Positions 16,051 through 32,325 are shown, counted from the stretch's first letter. The stretch is 64,000 nucleotides of DNA from Cladorhizidae sp. MBARI D1340-BT2 (GCA_028752905.1 JAQNBH010000004.1:1968610-2032609); one strand, 5' to 3'. Notes: a model not told the origin generated them from the letters alone. Numbers and translations are program-made.

Positions 16051-19000
16051 GGGCTCATGTATAACTTATCCTAGCTCACAGTGTGTATATGAGGACTCAT
16101 GTATAACTTATCCTAGCTCACAGTGTGTATATGAGGACTCATGTATAACTTATCCTAGCTCACAGTGTGTATACGAGGACTCATGTATAACTTATCCTAG
16201 CTCACAGTGTGTATATGAGGACTCATGTATAACTTATCCTAGCTCACAGTGTGTATATGAGGACTCATGTATAACTTATCCTAGCTCACAGTGTGTATAT
16301 GAGGACTCATGTATAACTTATCCTAGCTCACAGTGTCTATATGAGGACTCATGTATAACTTATCCTAGCTCACAGTGTGTATATGAGGACTCATGTATAA
16401 CTTATCCTAGCTCACAGTGTGTATATGAGGACTCATGTATAACTTATCCTAGCTCACAGTGTGTATATGAGGACTCAAGTATAACTTATCCTAGCCCACA
16501 ATGTGTATATGAGCACTCATGTATAACTTATCCTAGCTCACAGTGTGTATATGAGGACTCATGTATAACTTATCCTAGCCCACAGTGTGTATATGAGAAC
16601 TCATGTATAACTTATCCTAGCCCACAATGTGTATATGAGGAGACTCATGTATAACTTATCCTAGCTCACAGTGTGTATATGCGGACTCATGTGTATAACT
16701 TATCCTAGCGCACAGTGTGTATATGAGGACTGATGTATAACTTATCCTAGCTCACAGTGTGTATATGAGGACTCATGTATAACTAATCGTAGCTCAGTGT
16801 GTATATGAGGACTCATGTATAACTTATCCTAGCCCACAGTGTGTATATGAGGACTCATGTATAACTTATCTTAGCTCACAGTGTGTATATGAGGACTCAT
16901 GTATAACTTATCCTAGCTCACAGTGTGTATATGAGGACTCATGTATAACTTATCCTAGCTCACAGTGTGTATATGAGGACTCATGTATAACTTATCCTAG
17001 CTCACAGTGTGTATATGAGGACTCATGTATAACTTATCCTAGCTCAGTGTGTATATGAGCACTCATGTATAACTTATCCTAGCTCAGTGTGTATATGAGG
17101 ACTCATGTATAACTTATCCTAGCCCACAGTGTGTATATGAGGACTCATGTATAACTTATCCTAGCCCACAGTGTGTTTATGAGGACTCATGTATAACTTA
17201 TCCTAGCTCACAGTGTGTATATGAGGACTCATGTATAACTTATCCTAGCTCACAGTGTGTATATGAGGACTCATGTATAACTTATCCTAGCTCACAGTGT
17301 GTATATGAGGACTCATGTATAACTTATCCTAGCCCACAGTGTGTATATGAGGACTCATGTATAACTTATCCTAGCCCACAGTGTGTATATGAGGACTCAA
17401 GTATAACTTATCCTAGCTCACAGTGTGTATATGAGGACTCATGTATAACTTATCCTAGCCCACAGTGTGTATATGAGGACTCATGTATAACTTATCCTAG
17501 CTCACAGTGTGTATATGAGGACTCATGTGTATAACTTATCCTAGCCCACAGTGTGTATATGAGGACTCATGTGTATAACTTATCCTAGCCCACAGTGTGT
17601 ATATGAGCACTCATGTATAACTTATCCTAGCTCACAGTGTGTATATGAGGACTCATGTATAACTTATCCTAGCTCACAGTGTGTATATGAGGACTCAGGT
17701 GTATAACTTATCCTAGCTCACAGTGTGTATATGAGGACTCATGTATAACTTATCCTAGCTCACAGTGTGTATATGAGGACTCATGTATAACTTATCCTAG
17801 CCCACAGTGTGTATATGAGGACTCATGTATAACTTATCCTAGCTCACAGTGTGTATATGAGGACTCATGTATAACTTATCCGAGCTCACAGTGTGTATAT
17901 GAGGACTCATGTATAACTTATCCTAGCTCACAGTGTGTATATGAGGACTCATGTATAACTTATCCTAGCCCACAGTGTGTCTATGAGGACTCATGTATAA
18001 CTTAACCTAGCTCACAGTGTGTATATGAGGACTCATGTATAACTTATCCTAGCTCACAGTGTGTATATGAGGACTCATGTATAACTTATCCTAGCTCACA
18101 GTGTGTATATGAGGACTCGTGTATAACTTATCCTAGCTCACAGTGTGTGTATGAGGACTCATGTATAACTTATCCTAGCTCACAGTGTGTGTATTAGGAC
18201 TCGTGTATAACTTATCCTAGCTCACAGTGTGTGTATGAGGACTCGTGTATAACTTATCCTAGCTCACAGTGTGTATATGAGGACTCATGTATAACTTATC
18301 CTAGCTCACAGTGTGTATATGCGGACTCATGTGTATAACTTATCCTAGCGCACAGTGTGTATATGAGGACTCATGTATAACTTATCCTAGCTCACAGTGT
18401 GTATATGAGGACTCATGTATAACTAATCCTAGCTCAGTGTGTATATGAGGACTCATGTATAACTTATCCTAGCCCACAGTGTGTATATGAGGACTCATGT
18501 ATAACTTATCCTAGCTCACAGTGTGTATATGAGGACTCATGTATAACTTATCCTAGCTCACAGTGTGTATATGAGGACTCATGTATAACTTATCCTAGCT
18601 CACAGTGTGTATATGAGGACTCATGTATAACTTATCCTAGCTCACAGTGTGTATATGAGGACTCATGTATAACTTATCCTAGCTCACTGTGTGTATATGA
18701 GGACTCATGTATAACTTATCCTAGCTCACAGTGTGTATATGAGGACTCATGTATAACTTATCCTAGCTCACAGTGTGTATATGAGGACTCATGTATAACT
18801 TATCCTAGCTCACAGTGTGTATATGAGGCTCATATATAACTTATCCTAGCTCACAGTGTGTATATGAGGACTCATGTATAACTTATCCTAGCTCACAGTG
18901 TGTATATGAGGACTCATGTATAACTTATCCTAGCTCACAGTGTGTATATGAGGACTCATGTATAACTTATCCTAGCTCACAGTGTGTATATGAGGACTCA

Positions 19001-21129
19001 TGTATAACTTATCCTAGCTCACAGTGTGTATATGAGGACTCATGTATAACTTATCCTAGCTCACAGTGTGTATATGAGGACTCATGTATAACTTATCCTA
19101 GCTCACAGTGTGTATATGAGGACTCATGTATAACTTATCCTAGCTCACAGTGTGTATATGAGGACTCATGTATAACTTATCCTAGCTCACAGTGTGTATA
19201 TGAGGACTCATGTATAACTTATCCTAGCTCACAGTGTGTATATGAGGACTCATGTATAACTTATCCTAGCTCACAGTGTGTATATGAGGACTCATGTATA
19301 ACTTATCCTAGCTCACAGTGTGTATATGAGGACTCATGTATAACTTATCCTAGCTCACAGTGTGTATATGAGGACTCATGTATAACTTATCCTAGCTCAC
19401 AGTGTGTATATGAGGACTCATGTATAACTTATCCTAGCTCACAGTGTGGGCATATGAGGACTCAAGTATAACTTATCCTAGCCCACAATGTGTATATGAG
19501 CACTCATGTATAACTTATCCTAGCTCACAGTGTGTATATGAGGACTCATGTATAACTTATCCTAGCCCACAGTGTGTATATGAGGACTCATGTATAACTT
19601 ATCCTAGCCCACAATGTGTATATGAGGAGACTCATGTATAACTTATCCTAGCTCACAGTGTGTATATGCGGACTCATGTGTATAACTTATCCTAGCGCAC
19701 AGTGTGTATATGAGGACTCATGTATAACTTATCCTAGCCCACAGTGTGTATATGAGGACTCATGTATAACTTATCCTAGCCCACAGTGTGTATATGAGGA
19801 CTCATGTATAACTTATCCTAGCTCACAGTGTGTATATGAGGACTCATGTATAACTTATCCTAGCCCACAGTGTGTATATGAGGACTCATGTATAACTTAT
19901 CCTAGCTCACAGTGTGTATATGAGGCTCATGTATAACTTATCCTAGCTCACAGTGTGTATATGACTCATGTATAACTTATCCTAGCTCACAGTGTGTATA
20001 TGAGGACTCATGTATAACTTATCCTAGCTCACAGTGTGTATATGAGGACTCATGTATAACTTATCCTAGCTCACAGTGTGTATATGAGGACTCATGTATA
20101 ACTTATCGTAGCTCACAGTGTGTATATGAGGCTCATGTATAACTTATCCTAGCTCACAGTGTGTATATGACTCATGTATAACTTATCCTAGCTCACAGTG
20201 TGTATATGAGGACTCATGTATAACTTATCCTAGCTCACAGTGTGTATATGAGGACTCATGTATAACTTATCCTAGCTTACAGTGTGTATATGAGGACTCA
20301 TGTATAACTTATCCTAGCTCACAGTGTGTATATGAGGACTCATGTATAACTTATCCTAGCTCACTGTGTGCATATGAGGACTCATGTATAACTTATCCTA
20401 GCTCACAGTGTGTATATGAGGACTCATGTATAACTTATCCTAGTCACAGTGTGTATATGAGGACTCATGTATAACTTATCCTAGCTCACAGTGTGTATAT
20501 GAGGCTCATGTATAACTTATCCTAGCTCACAGTGTGTATATGAGGACTCATGTATAACTTATCCTAGCTCAGAGTGTGTATATGAGGACTCATGTATAAC
20601 TTATCCTAGCTCACAGTGTGTATATGAGGACTCATGTATAACTTATCCTAGCTCACAGTGTGTATATGAGGACTCATGTATAACTTATCCTAGCTCACAG
20701 TGTGTATATGAGGGCTCATGTATAACTTATCCTAGCTCACAGTGTGTATATGAGGACTCATGTATAACTTATCCTAGCTCACAGTGTGTATATGAGGACT
20801 CATGTATAACTTATCCTAGCTCACAGTGTGTATACGAGGACTCATGTATAACTTATCCTAGCTCACAGTGTGTATATGAGGACTCATGTATAACTTATCC
20901 TAGCTCACAGTGTGTATATGAGGACTCATGTATAACTTATCCTAGCTCACAGTGTGTATATGAGGACTCATGTATAACTTATCCTAGCCCACAGTGTGTA
21001 TATGAGGACTCATGTATAACTTATCCTAGCCCACAGTGTGTATATGAGGACTCAAGTATAACTTATCCTAGCTCACAGTGTGTATATGAGGACTCATGTA
21101 TAACTTATCCTAGCCCACAGTGTGTATAT

Positions 21130-24100
21130 GAGGACTCATGTATAACTTATCCTAGCTCACAGTGTGTATATGAGGACTCATGTATAACTTATCCTAGCTC
21201 ACAGTGTGTATATGAGGACTCATGTATAACTTATCCTAGCTCAGTGTGTATATGAGGACTCATGTATAACTTATCCTAGCTCACAGTGTGTATATGAGGA
21301 CTCATGTATAACTTATCCTAGCTCACAGTGTGTATATGAGGACTCATGTATAACTTATCCTAGCTCACAGTGTGTATATGAGGACTCATGTGTATAACTT
21401 ATCCTAGCTCACAGTGTGTATATTAGGACTCATGTATAACTTATCCTAGCCCACAGTGTGTATATCAGGACTCATGTATAACTTATCCTAGCTCACAGTG
21501 TGTATATGAGGACTCATGTGTATAACTTATCCTAGCCCACAGTGTGTATATGAGGACTCATGTGTATAACTTATCCTAGCCCACAGTGTGTATATGAGCA
21601 CTCATGTATAACTTATCCTAGCTCACAGTGTGTATATGAGGACTCATGTATAACTTATCCTAGCTCACAGTGTGTATATGAGGACTCAGGTGTATAACTT
21701 ATCCTAGCTCACAGTGTGTATATGAGGACTCATGTATAACTTATCCTAGCTCACAGTGTGTATATGAGGACTCATGTATAACTTATCCTAGCCCACAGTG
21801 TGTATATGAGGACTCATGTATAACTTATCCTAGCTCACAGTGTGTATATGAGGACTCATATATAACTTATCCGAGCTCACAGTGTGTATATGAGGACTCA
21901 TGTATAACTTATCCTAGCTCACAGTGTGTATATGAGGACTCATGTATAACTTATCCTAGCTCACAGTGTGTATATGAGGACTCATGTATAACTTATCCTA
22001 GCTCACAGTGTGTATATGAGGACTCATGTATAACTTATCCTAGCCCACAGTGTGTCTATGAGGACTCATGTATAACTTAACCTAGCTCACAGTGTGTATA
22101 TGAGGACTCATGTATAACTTATCCTAGCTCACAGTGTGTATATGAGGACTCATGTATAACTTATCCTAGCTCACAGTGTGTATATGAGGACTCGTGTATA
22201 ACTTATCCTAGCTCACAGTGTGTGTATGAGGACTCATGTATAACTTATCCTAGCTCACAGTGTGTGTATTAGGACTCGTGTATAACTTATCCTAGCTCAC
22301 AGTGTGTGTATGAGGACTCGTGTATAACTTATCCTAGCTCACAGTGTGTATATGAGGACTCATGTATAACTTATCCTAGCTCACAGTGTGTATATGCGGA
22401 CTCATGTGTATAACTTATCCTAGCGCACAGTGTGTATATGAGGACTCATGTATAACTTATCCTAGCTCACAGTGTGTATATGAGGACTCATGTATAACTT
22501 ATCCTAGCTCACTGTGTGTATATGAGGACTCATGTATAACTTATCCTAGCTCACAGTGTGTATATGAGGACTCATGTATAACTTATCCTAGCTCACAGTG
22601 TGTATATGAGGACTCATGTATAACTTATCCTAGCTCACAGTGTGTATATGAGGCTCATATATAACTTATCCTAGCTCACAGTGTGTATATGAGGACTCAT
22701 GTATAACTTATCCTAGCTCACAGTGTGTATATGAGGACTCATGTATAACTTATCCTAGCTCACAGTGTGTATATGAGGACTCATGTATAACTTATCCTAG
22801 CTCACAGTGTGTATATGAGGACTCATGTATAACTTATCCTAGCTCACAGTGTGTATATGAGGACTCATGTATAACTTATCCTAGCTCACAGTGTGTATAT
22901 GAGGACTCATGTATAACTTATCCTAGCTCACAGTGTGTATATGAGGACTCATGTATAACTTATCCTAGCTCACAGTGTGTATATGAGGACTCATGTATAA
23001 CTTATCCTAGCTCACAGTGTGTATATGAGGACTCATGTATAACTTATCCTAGCTCACAGTGTGTATATGAGGACTCATGTATAACTTATCCTAGCTCACA
23101 GTGTGTATATGAGGACTCATGTATAACTTATCCTAGCTCACAGTGTGTATATGAGGACTCATGTATAACTTATCCTAGCTCACAGTGTGTATATGAGGAC
23201 TCATGTATAACTTATCCTAGCTCACAGTGTGTATATGAGGACTCATGTATAACTTATCCTAGCTCACAGTGTGGGCATATGAGGACTCAAGTATAACTTA
23301 TCCTAGCCCACAATGTGTATATGAGCACTCATGTATAACTTATCTTAGCTCACAGTGTGTATATGAGGACTCATGTATAACTTATCCTAGCCCACAGTGT
23401 GTATATGAGGACTCATGTATAACTTATCCTAGCCCACAATGTGTATATGAGGAGACTCATGTATAACTTATCCTAGCTCACAGTGTGTATATGCGGACTC
23501 ATGTGTATAACTTATCCTAGCGCACAGTGTGTATATGAGGACTCATGTATAACTTATCCTAGCCCACAGTGTGTATATGAGGACTCATGTATAACTTATC
23601 CTAGCCCACAGTGTGTATATGAGGACTCATGTATAACTTATCCTAGCTCACAGTGTGTATATGAGGACTCATGTATAACTTATCCTAGCCCACAGTGTGT
23701 ATATGAGGACTCATGTATAACTTATCCTAGCTCACAGTGTGTATATGAGGACTCATGTATAACTTATCCTAGCTCACAGTGTGTATATGAGGACTCATGT
23801 ATAACTTATCCTAGCTCACAGTGTGTATATGAGGACTCATGTGTATAACTTATCCTAGCTCACAGTGTGTATATTAGGACTCATGTATAACTTATCCTAG
23901 CCCACAGTGTGTATATGAGGACTCATGTATAACTTATCCTAGCTCACAGTGTGTATATGAGGACTCATGTGTATAACTTATCCTAGCCCACAGTGTGTAT
24001 ATGAGGACTCATGTGTATAACTTATCCTAGCCCACAGTGTGTATATGAGCACTCATGTATAACTTATCCTAGCTCACAGTGTGTATATGAGGACTCATGT

Positions 24101-27100
24101 ATAACTTATCCTAGCTCACAGTGTGTATATGAGGACTCATGTGTATAACTTATCCTAGCTCACAGTGTGTATATGAGGACTCATGTATAACTTATCCTAG
24201 CCCACAGTGTATATGAGGACTCATGTATAACTTATCCTAGCTCACAGTGTGTATATAATGACTCATGTATAACTTATCCGAGCTCACAGTGTGTATATGA
24301 GGACTCATGTATAACTTATCCTAGCTCACAGTGTGTATATGAGGACTCATGTATAACTTATCCTAGCTCACAGTGTGTATATGAGGACTCATGTATAACT
24401 TATCCTAGCTCACAGTGTGTATATGAGGACTCATGTGTATAACTTATTCTAGCTCACAGTGTGTATATGAGGACTCATGTATAACTTATCCTAGCCCACA
24501 GTGTGTATATGAGGACTCATGTATAACTTATCCTAGCTCACAGTGTGTATATGAGGACTCATGTGTATAACTTATCCTAGCCTACAGTGTGTATATGAGG
24601 ACTCATGTATTACTTATCCTAGCCCACAGTGTGTATATGAGCACTCATGTATAACTTATCCTAGCTCACAGTGTATATATGAGGACTCATCTCATGTATA
24701 ACTTATCCTAGCTCAGTGTGTATATGAGCACTCATGTATAACTTATCCTAGCCCACAGTGTGTATATGAGGACTCATGTATAACTTATCCTAGCCCACAG
24801 TGTGTATATGAGGACTCATGTATAACTTATCCTAGCTCACAGTGTGTATATGAGGACTCATGTATAACTTATCCTAGCTCACAGTGTGTATATGAGGACT
24901 CATGTATAACTTATCCTAGCTCACAGTGTGTATATGAGGACTCATGTATAACTTATCCTAGCCCACAGTGTGTATATGAGGACTCATGTATAACTTATCC
25001 TAGCCCACAGTGTGTATATGAGGACTCATGTATAACTTATCCTAGCCCACAGTGTGTATATTAGGACTCATGTATAACTTATCCTAGCCCACAGTGTGTA
25101 TATGAGGACTCATGTATAACTTATCCTAGCTCACAGTGTGTATATGAGGACTCATGTATAACTTATCCTAGCTCACAGTGTGTATATGAGGACTCATGTA
25201 AAACTTATCCTAGCTCACAGTGTATATATGAGGACTCATGTATAACTTATCCTAGCTCACAGTGTGTATATGAGGACTCATGTATAACTTATCCTAGCTC
25301 ACAGTGTATATGAGGACTCATGTGTATAACTTATCCTAGCTCACAGTGTGTATATGAGGACTCATGTATAACTTATCCTAGCCCACAGTGTGTATATGAG
25401 GACTCATGTATAACTTATCCTAGCTCACAGTGTGTATATGAGGACTCATGTGTATAACTTTTCCTAGCCCACAGTGTGTATATGAGGACTCATGTGTATA
25501 ACTTATCCTAGCCCACAGTGTGTATATGAGCACTCATGTATAACTTATCCTAGCTCACAGTGTGTATATGAGGACTCATGTATAACTTATCCTAGCTCAC
25601 AGTGTGTATATGAGTACTCATGTGTATAACTTATCCTAGCTCACAGTGTGTATATGAGGACTCATGTATAACTTATCCTAGCTCACAGTGTGTATATGAG
25701 GACTCATGTGTATAACTTATCCTAGCTCACAGTGTGTATATGAGGACTCATGTATAACTTATCCTAGCCCACAGTGTGTATATGAGGACTCATGTATAAC
25801 TTATCCTAGCTCACAGTGTGTATATGAGGACACATGTATAACTTATCCTAGCTCACAGTGTGTATATGAGGACTCATGTATAACTTATCCTAGCTCACAG
25901 TGTGTATATGAGGACTCATGTATAACTTATCCTAGCTCACAGTGTGTATATGAGGACTCATGTATAACTTATCCTAGCTCACAGTGTGTATATGAGGACT
26001 CATGTATAACTTATCCTAGCTCACAGTGTGTATATGAGGACTCATGTATAACTTATCCTAGCTCACAGTGTGTATATGAGGACTCATGTATAACTTATCC
26101 TAGCTCACAGTGTGTATACGAGGACTCATGTATAACTTATCCTAGCTCACAGTGTGTATATGAGGACTCATGTATAACTTATCCTAGCTCACAGTGTGTA
26201 TATGAGGACTCTTGTATAACTTATCCTAGCTCACAGTGTGTATATGAGGACTCATGTATAACTTATCCTAGCTCACAGTGTCTATATGAGGACTCATGTA
26301 TAACTTATCCTAGCTCACAGTGTGTATATGAGGACTCATGTATAACTTATCCTAGCTCACAGTGTGTATATGAGGACTCATGTATAACTTATCCTAGCCC
26401 ACAGTGTGTATATGAGGACTCAAGTATAACTTATCCTAGCCCACAATGTGTATATGAGCACTCATGTATAACTTATCCTAGCTCACAGTGTGTATATGAG
26501 GACTCATGTATAACTTATCCTAGCCCACAGTGTGTATATGAGAACTCATGTATAACTTATCCTAGCCCACAATGTGTATATGAGGAGACTCATGTATAAC
26601 TTATCCTAGCCCACAATGTGTATATGAGGAGACTCATGTATAACTTATCCTAGCTCACAGTGTGTATATGCGGACTCATGTGTATAACTTATCCTAGTGC
26701 ACAGTGTGTATATGAGGACTCATGTATAACTTATCCTAGCTCACAGTGTGTATATGAGGACTCATGTATAACTAATCGTAGCTCAGTGTGTATATGAGGA
26801 CTCATGTATAACTTATCCTAGCCCACAGTGTGTATATGAGGACTCATGTATAACTTATCTTAGCTCACAGTGTGTATATGAGGACTCATGTATAACTTAT
26901 CCTAGCTCACAGTGTGTATATGAGGACTCATGTATAACTTATCCTAGCTCACAGTGTGTATATGAGGACTCATGTATAACTTATCCTAGCTCACAGTGTG
27001 TATATGAGGACTCATGTATAACTTATCCTAGCTCAGTGTGTATATGAGCACTCATGTATAACTTATCCTAGCTCAGTGTGTATATGAGGACTCATGTATA

Positions 27101-29073
27101 ACTTATCCTAGCCCACAGTGTGTATATGAGGACTCATGTATAACTTATCCTAGCCCAAAGTGTGTTTATGAGGACTCATGTATAACTTATCCTAGCTCAC
27201 AGTGTGTATATGAGGACTCATGTATAACTTATCCTAGCTCACAGTGTGTATATGAGGACTCATGTATAACTTATCCTAGCTCACAGTGTGTATATGAGGA
27301 CTCATGTATAACTTATCCTAGCCCACAGTGTGTATATGAGGACTCATGTATAACTTATCCTAGCCCACAGTGTGTATATGAGGACTCAAGTATAACTTAT
27401 CCTAGCTCACAGTGTGTATATGAGGACTCATGTATAACTTATCCTAGCCCACAGTGTGTATATGAGGACTCATGTATAACTTATCCTAGCTCACAGTGTG
27501 TATATGAGGACTCATGTATAACTTATCCTAGCTCACAGTGTGTATATGAGGACTCATGTATAACTTATCCTAGCTCACAGTGTGTATATGAGGACTCATG
27601 TATAACTTATCCTAGCTCACAGTGTGTATATGAGGACTCATGTATAACTTATCCTAGCTCACAGTGTGTATATGAGGACTCATGTATAACTTATCCTAGC
27701 TCACAGTGTGTATATGAGGACTCATGTATAACTTATCCTAGCTCACAGTGTGTATATGAGGACTCATGTGTATAACTTATCCTAGCTCACAGTGTGTATA
27801 TTAGGACTCATGTATAACTTATCCTAGCCCACAGTGTGTATATCAGGACTCATGTATAACTTATCCTAGCTCACAGTGTGTATATGAGGACTCATGTGTA
27901 TAACTTATCCTAGCCCACAGTGTGTATATGAGGACTCATGTGTATAACTTATCCTAGCCCACAGTGTGTATATGAGCACTCATGTATAACTTATCCTAGC
28001 TCACAGTGTGTATATGAGGACTCATGTATAACTTATCCTAGCTCACAGTGTGTATATGAGGACTCAGGTGTATAACTTATCCTAGCTCACAGTGTGTATA
28101 TGAGGACTCATGTATAACTTATCCTAGCTCACAGTGTGTATATGAGGACTCATGTATAACTTATCCTAGCCCACAGTGTGTATATGAGGACTCATGTATA
28201 ACTTATCCTAGCTCACAGTGTGTATATGAGGACTCATGTATAACTTATCCGAGCTCACAGTGTGTATATGAGGACTCATGTATAACTTATCCTAGCTCAC
28301 AGTGTGTATATGAGGACTCATGTATAACTTATCCTAGCTCACAGTGTGTATATGAGGACTCATGTATAACTTATCCTAGCTCACAGTGTGTATATGAGGA
28401 CTCATGTATAACTTATCCTAGCCCACAGTGTGTCTATGAGGACTCATGTATAACTTATCCTAGCTCACAGTGTGTATATGAGGACTCATGTATAACTTAT
28501 CCTAGCTCACAGTGTGTGTATGAGGACTCATGTATAACTTATCCTAGCTCACAGTGTGTGTATTAGGACTCGTGTATAACTTATCCTAGCTCACAGTGTG
28601 TGTATGAGGACTCGTGTATAACTTATCCTAGCTCACAGTGTGTATATGAGGACTCATGTATAACTTATCCTAGCTCACAGTGTGTATATGCGGACTCATG
28701 TGTATAACTTATCCTAGCGCACAGTGTGTATATGAGGACTCATGTATAACTTATCCTAGCTCACAGTGTGTATATGAGGACTCATGTATAACTAATCCTA
28801 GCTCAGTGTGTATATGAGGACTCATGTATAACTTATCCTAGCCCACAGTGTGTATATGAGGACTCATGTATAACTTATCTTAGCTCACAGTGTGTATATG
28901 AGGACTCATGTGTATAACTTTTCCTAGCCCACAGTGTGTATATGAGGACTCATGTGTATAACTTATCCTAGCCCACAGTGTGTATATGAGCACTCATGTA
29001 TAACTTATCCTAGCTCACAGTGTGTATATGAGGACTCATGTATAACTTATCCTAGCTCACAGTGTGTATATGA
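21130..29073 (+). repeat. Large duplicated block A, copy 2
   Basis: Second copy of the 7.9-kb block at the start of the window, offset 21,129 bp, with all checked variant units conserved. Such identity in an array that elsewhere differs unit by unit means either a very recent duplication, unequal exchange or gene conversion, or an assembly artefact. The right end of this copy lies in a further tandem duplication (period 3,460 bp). Confidence 0.93.
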
Positions 29074-32000
29074 GGACTCATGTGTATAACTTATCCTAGC
29101 TCACAGTGTGTATATGAGGACTCATGTATAACTTATCCTAGCTCACAGTGTGTATATGAGGACTCATGTGTATAACTTATCCTAGCTCACAGTGTGTATA
29201 TGAGGACTCATGTATAACTTATCCTAGCCCACAGTGTGTATATGAGGACTCATGTATAACTTATCCTAGCTCACAGTGTGTATATGAGGACACATGTATA
29301 ACTTATCCTAGCTCACAGTGTGTATATGAGGACTCATGTATAACTTATCCTAGCTCACAGTGTGTATATGAGGACTCATGTATAACTTATCCTAGCTCAC
29401 AGTGTGTATATGAGGACTCATGTATAACTTATCCTAGCTCACAGTGTGTATATGAGGACTCATGTATAACTTATCCTAGCTCACAGTGTGTATATGAGGA
29501 CTCATGTATAACTTATCCTAGCTCACAGTGTGTATACGAGGACTCATGTATAACTTATCCTAGCTCACAGTGTGTATACGAGGACTCATGTATAACTTAT
29601 CCTAGCTCACAGTGTGTATATGAGGACTCATGTATAACTTATCCTAGCTCACAGTGTGTATATGAGGACTCATGTATAACTTATCCTAGCTCACAGTGTG
29701 TATATGAGGACTCATGTATAACTTATCCTAGCTCACAGTGTCTATATGAGGACTCATGTATAACTTATCCTAGCTCACAGTGTGTATATGAGGACTCATG
29801 TATAACTTATCCTAGCTCACAGTGTGTATATGAGGACTCATGTATAACTTATCCTAGCTCACAGTGTGTATATGAGGACTCAAGTATAACTTATCCTAGC
29901 CCACAATGTGTATATGAGCACTCATGTATAACTTATCCTAGCTCACAGTGTGTATATGAGGACTCATGTATAACTTATCCTAGCCCACAGTGTGTATATG
30001 AGAACTCATGTATAACTTATCCTAGCCCACAATGTGTATATGAGGAGACTCATGTATAACTTATCCCAGCTCACAGTGTGTATATGCGGACTCATGTGTA
30101 TAACTTATCCTAGCGCACAGTGTGTATATGAGGACTCATGTATAACTTATCCTAGCTCACAGTGTGTATATGAGGACTCATGTATAACTAATCGTAGCTC
30201 AGTGTGTATATGAGGAATCATGTATAACTTATCCTAGCCCACAGTGTGTATATGAGGACTCATGTATAACTTATCTTAGCTCACAGTGTGTATATGAGGA
30301 CTCATGTATAACTTATCCTAGCTCACAGTGTGTATATGAGGACTCATGTATAACTTATCCTAGCTCACAGTGTGTATATGAGGACTCATGTATAACTTAT
30401 CCTAGCTCACAGTGTGTATATGAGGACTCATGTATAACTTATCCTAGCTCAGTGTGTATATGAGCACTCATGTATAACTTATCCTAGCTCAGTGTGTATA
30501 TGAGGACTCATGTATAACTTATCCTAGCCCACAGTGTGTATATGAGGACTCATGTATAACTTATCCTAGCCCAAAGTGTGTTTATGAGGACTCATGTATA
30601 ACTTATCCTAGCTCACAGTGTGTATATGAGGACTCATGTATAACTTATCCTAGCTCACAGTGTGTATATGAGGACTCATGTATAACTTATCCTAGCTCAC
30701 AGTGTGTATATGAGGACTCATGTATAACTTATCCTAGCCCACAGTGTGTATATGAGGACTCATGTATAACTTATCCTAGCCCACAGTGTGTATATGAGGA
30801 CTCAAGTATAACTTATCCTAGCTCACAGTGTGTATATGAGGACTCATGTATAACTTATCCTAGCCCACAGTGTGTATATGAGGACTCATGTATAACTTAT
30901 CCTAGCTCACAGTGTGTATATGAGGACTCATGTATAACTTATCCTAGCTCACAGTGTGTATATGAGGACTCATGTATAACTTATCCTAGCTCACAGTGTG
31001 TATATGAGGACTCATGTATAACTTATCCTAGCTCACAGTGTGTATATGAGGACTCATGTATAACTTATCCTAGCTCACAGTGTGTATATGAGGACTCATG
31101 TATAACTTATCCTAGCTCACAGTGTGTATATGAGGACTCATGTATAACTTATCCTAGCTCACAGTGTGTATATGAGGACTCATGTGTATAACTTATCCTA
31201 GCTCACAGTGTGTATATTAGGACTCATGTATAACTTATCCTAGCCCACAGTGTGTATATCAGGACTCATGTATAACTTATCCTAGCTCACAGTGTGTATA
31301 TGAGGACTCATGTGTATAACTTATCCTAGCCCACAGTGTGTATATGAGGACTCATGTGTATAACTTATCCTAGCCCACAGTGTGTATATGAGCACTCATG
31401 TATAACTTATCCTAGCTCACAGTGTGTATATGAGGACTCATGTATAACTTATCCTAGCTCACAGTGTGTATATGAGGACTCAGGTGTATAACTTATCCTA
31501 GCTCACAGTGTGTATATGAGGACTCATGTATAACTTATCCTAGCTCACAGTGTGTATATGAGGACTGATGTATAACTTATCCTAGCCCACAGTGTGTATA
31601 TGAGGACTCATGTATAACTTATCCTAGCTCACAGTGTGTATATGAGGACTCATGTATAACTTATCCGAGCTCACAGTGTGTATATGAGGACTCATGTATA
31701 ACTTATCCTAGCTCACAGTGTGTATATGAGGACTCATGTATAACTTATCCTAGCTCACAGTGTGTATATGAGGACTCATGTATAACTTATCCTAGCTCAC
31801 AGTGTGTATATGAGGACTCATGTATAACTTATCCTAGCCCACAGTGTGTCTATGAGGACTCATGTATAACTTATCCTAGCTCACAGTGTGTATATGAGGA
31901 CTCATGTATAACTTATCCTAGCTCACAGTGTGTGTATGAGGACTCATGTATAACTTATCCTAGCTCACAGTGTGTGTATTAGGACTCGTGTATAACTTAT

Positions 32001-32325
32001 CCTAGCTCACAGTGTGTGTATGACCATAACTTATCCTAGCTCACAGTGTGTATATGAGGACTCATGTATAACTTATCCTAGCTCACAGTGTGTATATGCG
32101 GACTCATGTGTATAACTTATCCTAGCGCACAGTGTGTATATGAGGACTCATGTATAACTTATCCTAGCTCACAGTGTGTATATGAGGACTCATGTATAAC
32201 TAATCCTAGCTCAGTGTGTATATGAGGACTCATGTATAACTTATCCTAGCCCACAGTGTGTATATGAGGACTCATGTATAACTTATCTTAGCTCACAGTG
32301 TGTATATGAGGACTCATGTATAACT
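25450..32325 (+). repeat. 3,460/3,416-bp tandem pair within the 42-bp array
   Basis: Copy one is about 25450-28909 and copy two about 28910-32325. The shift is 3,460 bp in the first part (GTGTATAACTTTTCC at 25450 and 28910). It becomes 3,416 bp further on (GCGGACTC at 26670 and 30086; a GTGTATA unit at 27768 and 31184). The 44-bp change is one unit: the CCCACAATG...GAGGAGACTC unit occurs twice in copy one (about 26570-26640) and once in copy two. Copy two also has a local deletion at about 32022 (GTATGACCATAACTT). Confidence 0.88.
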
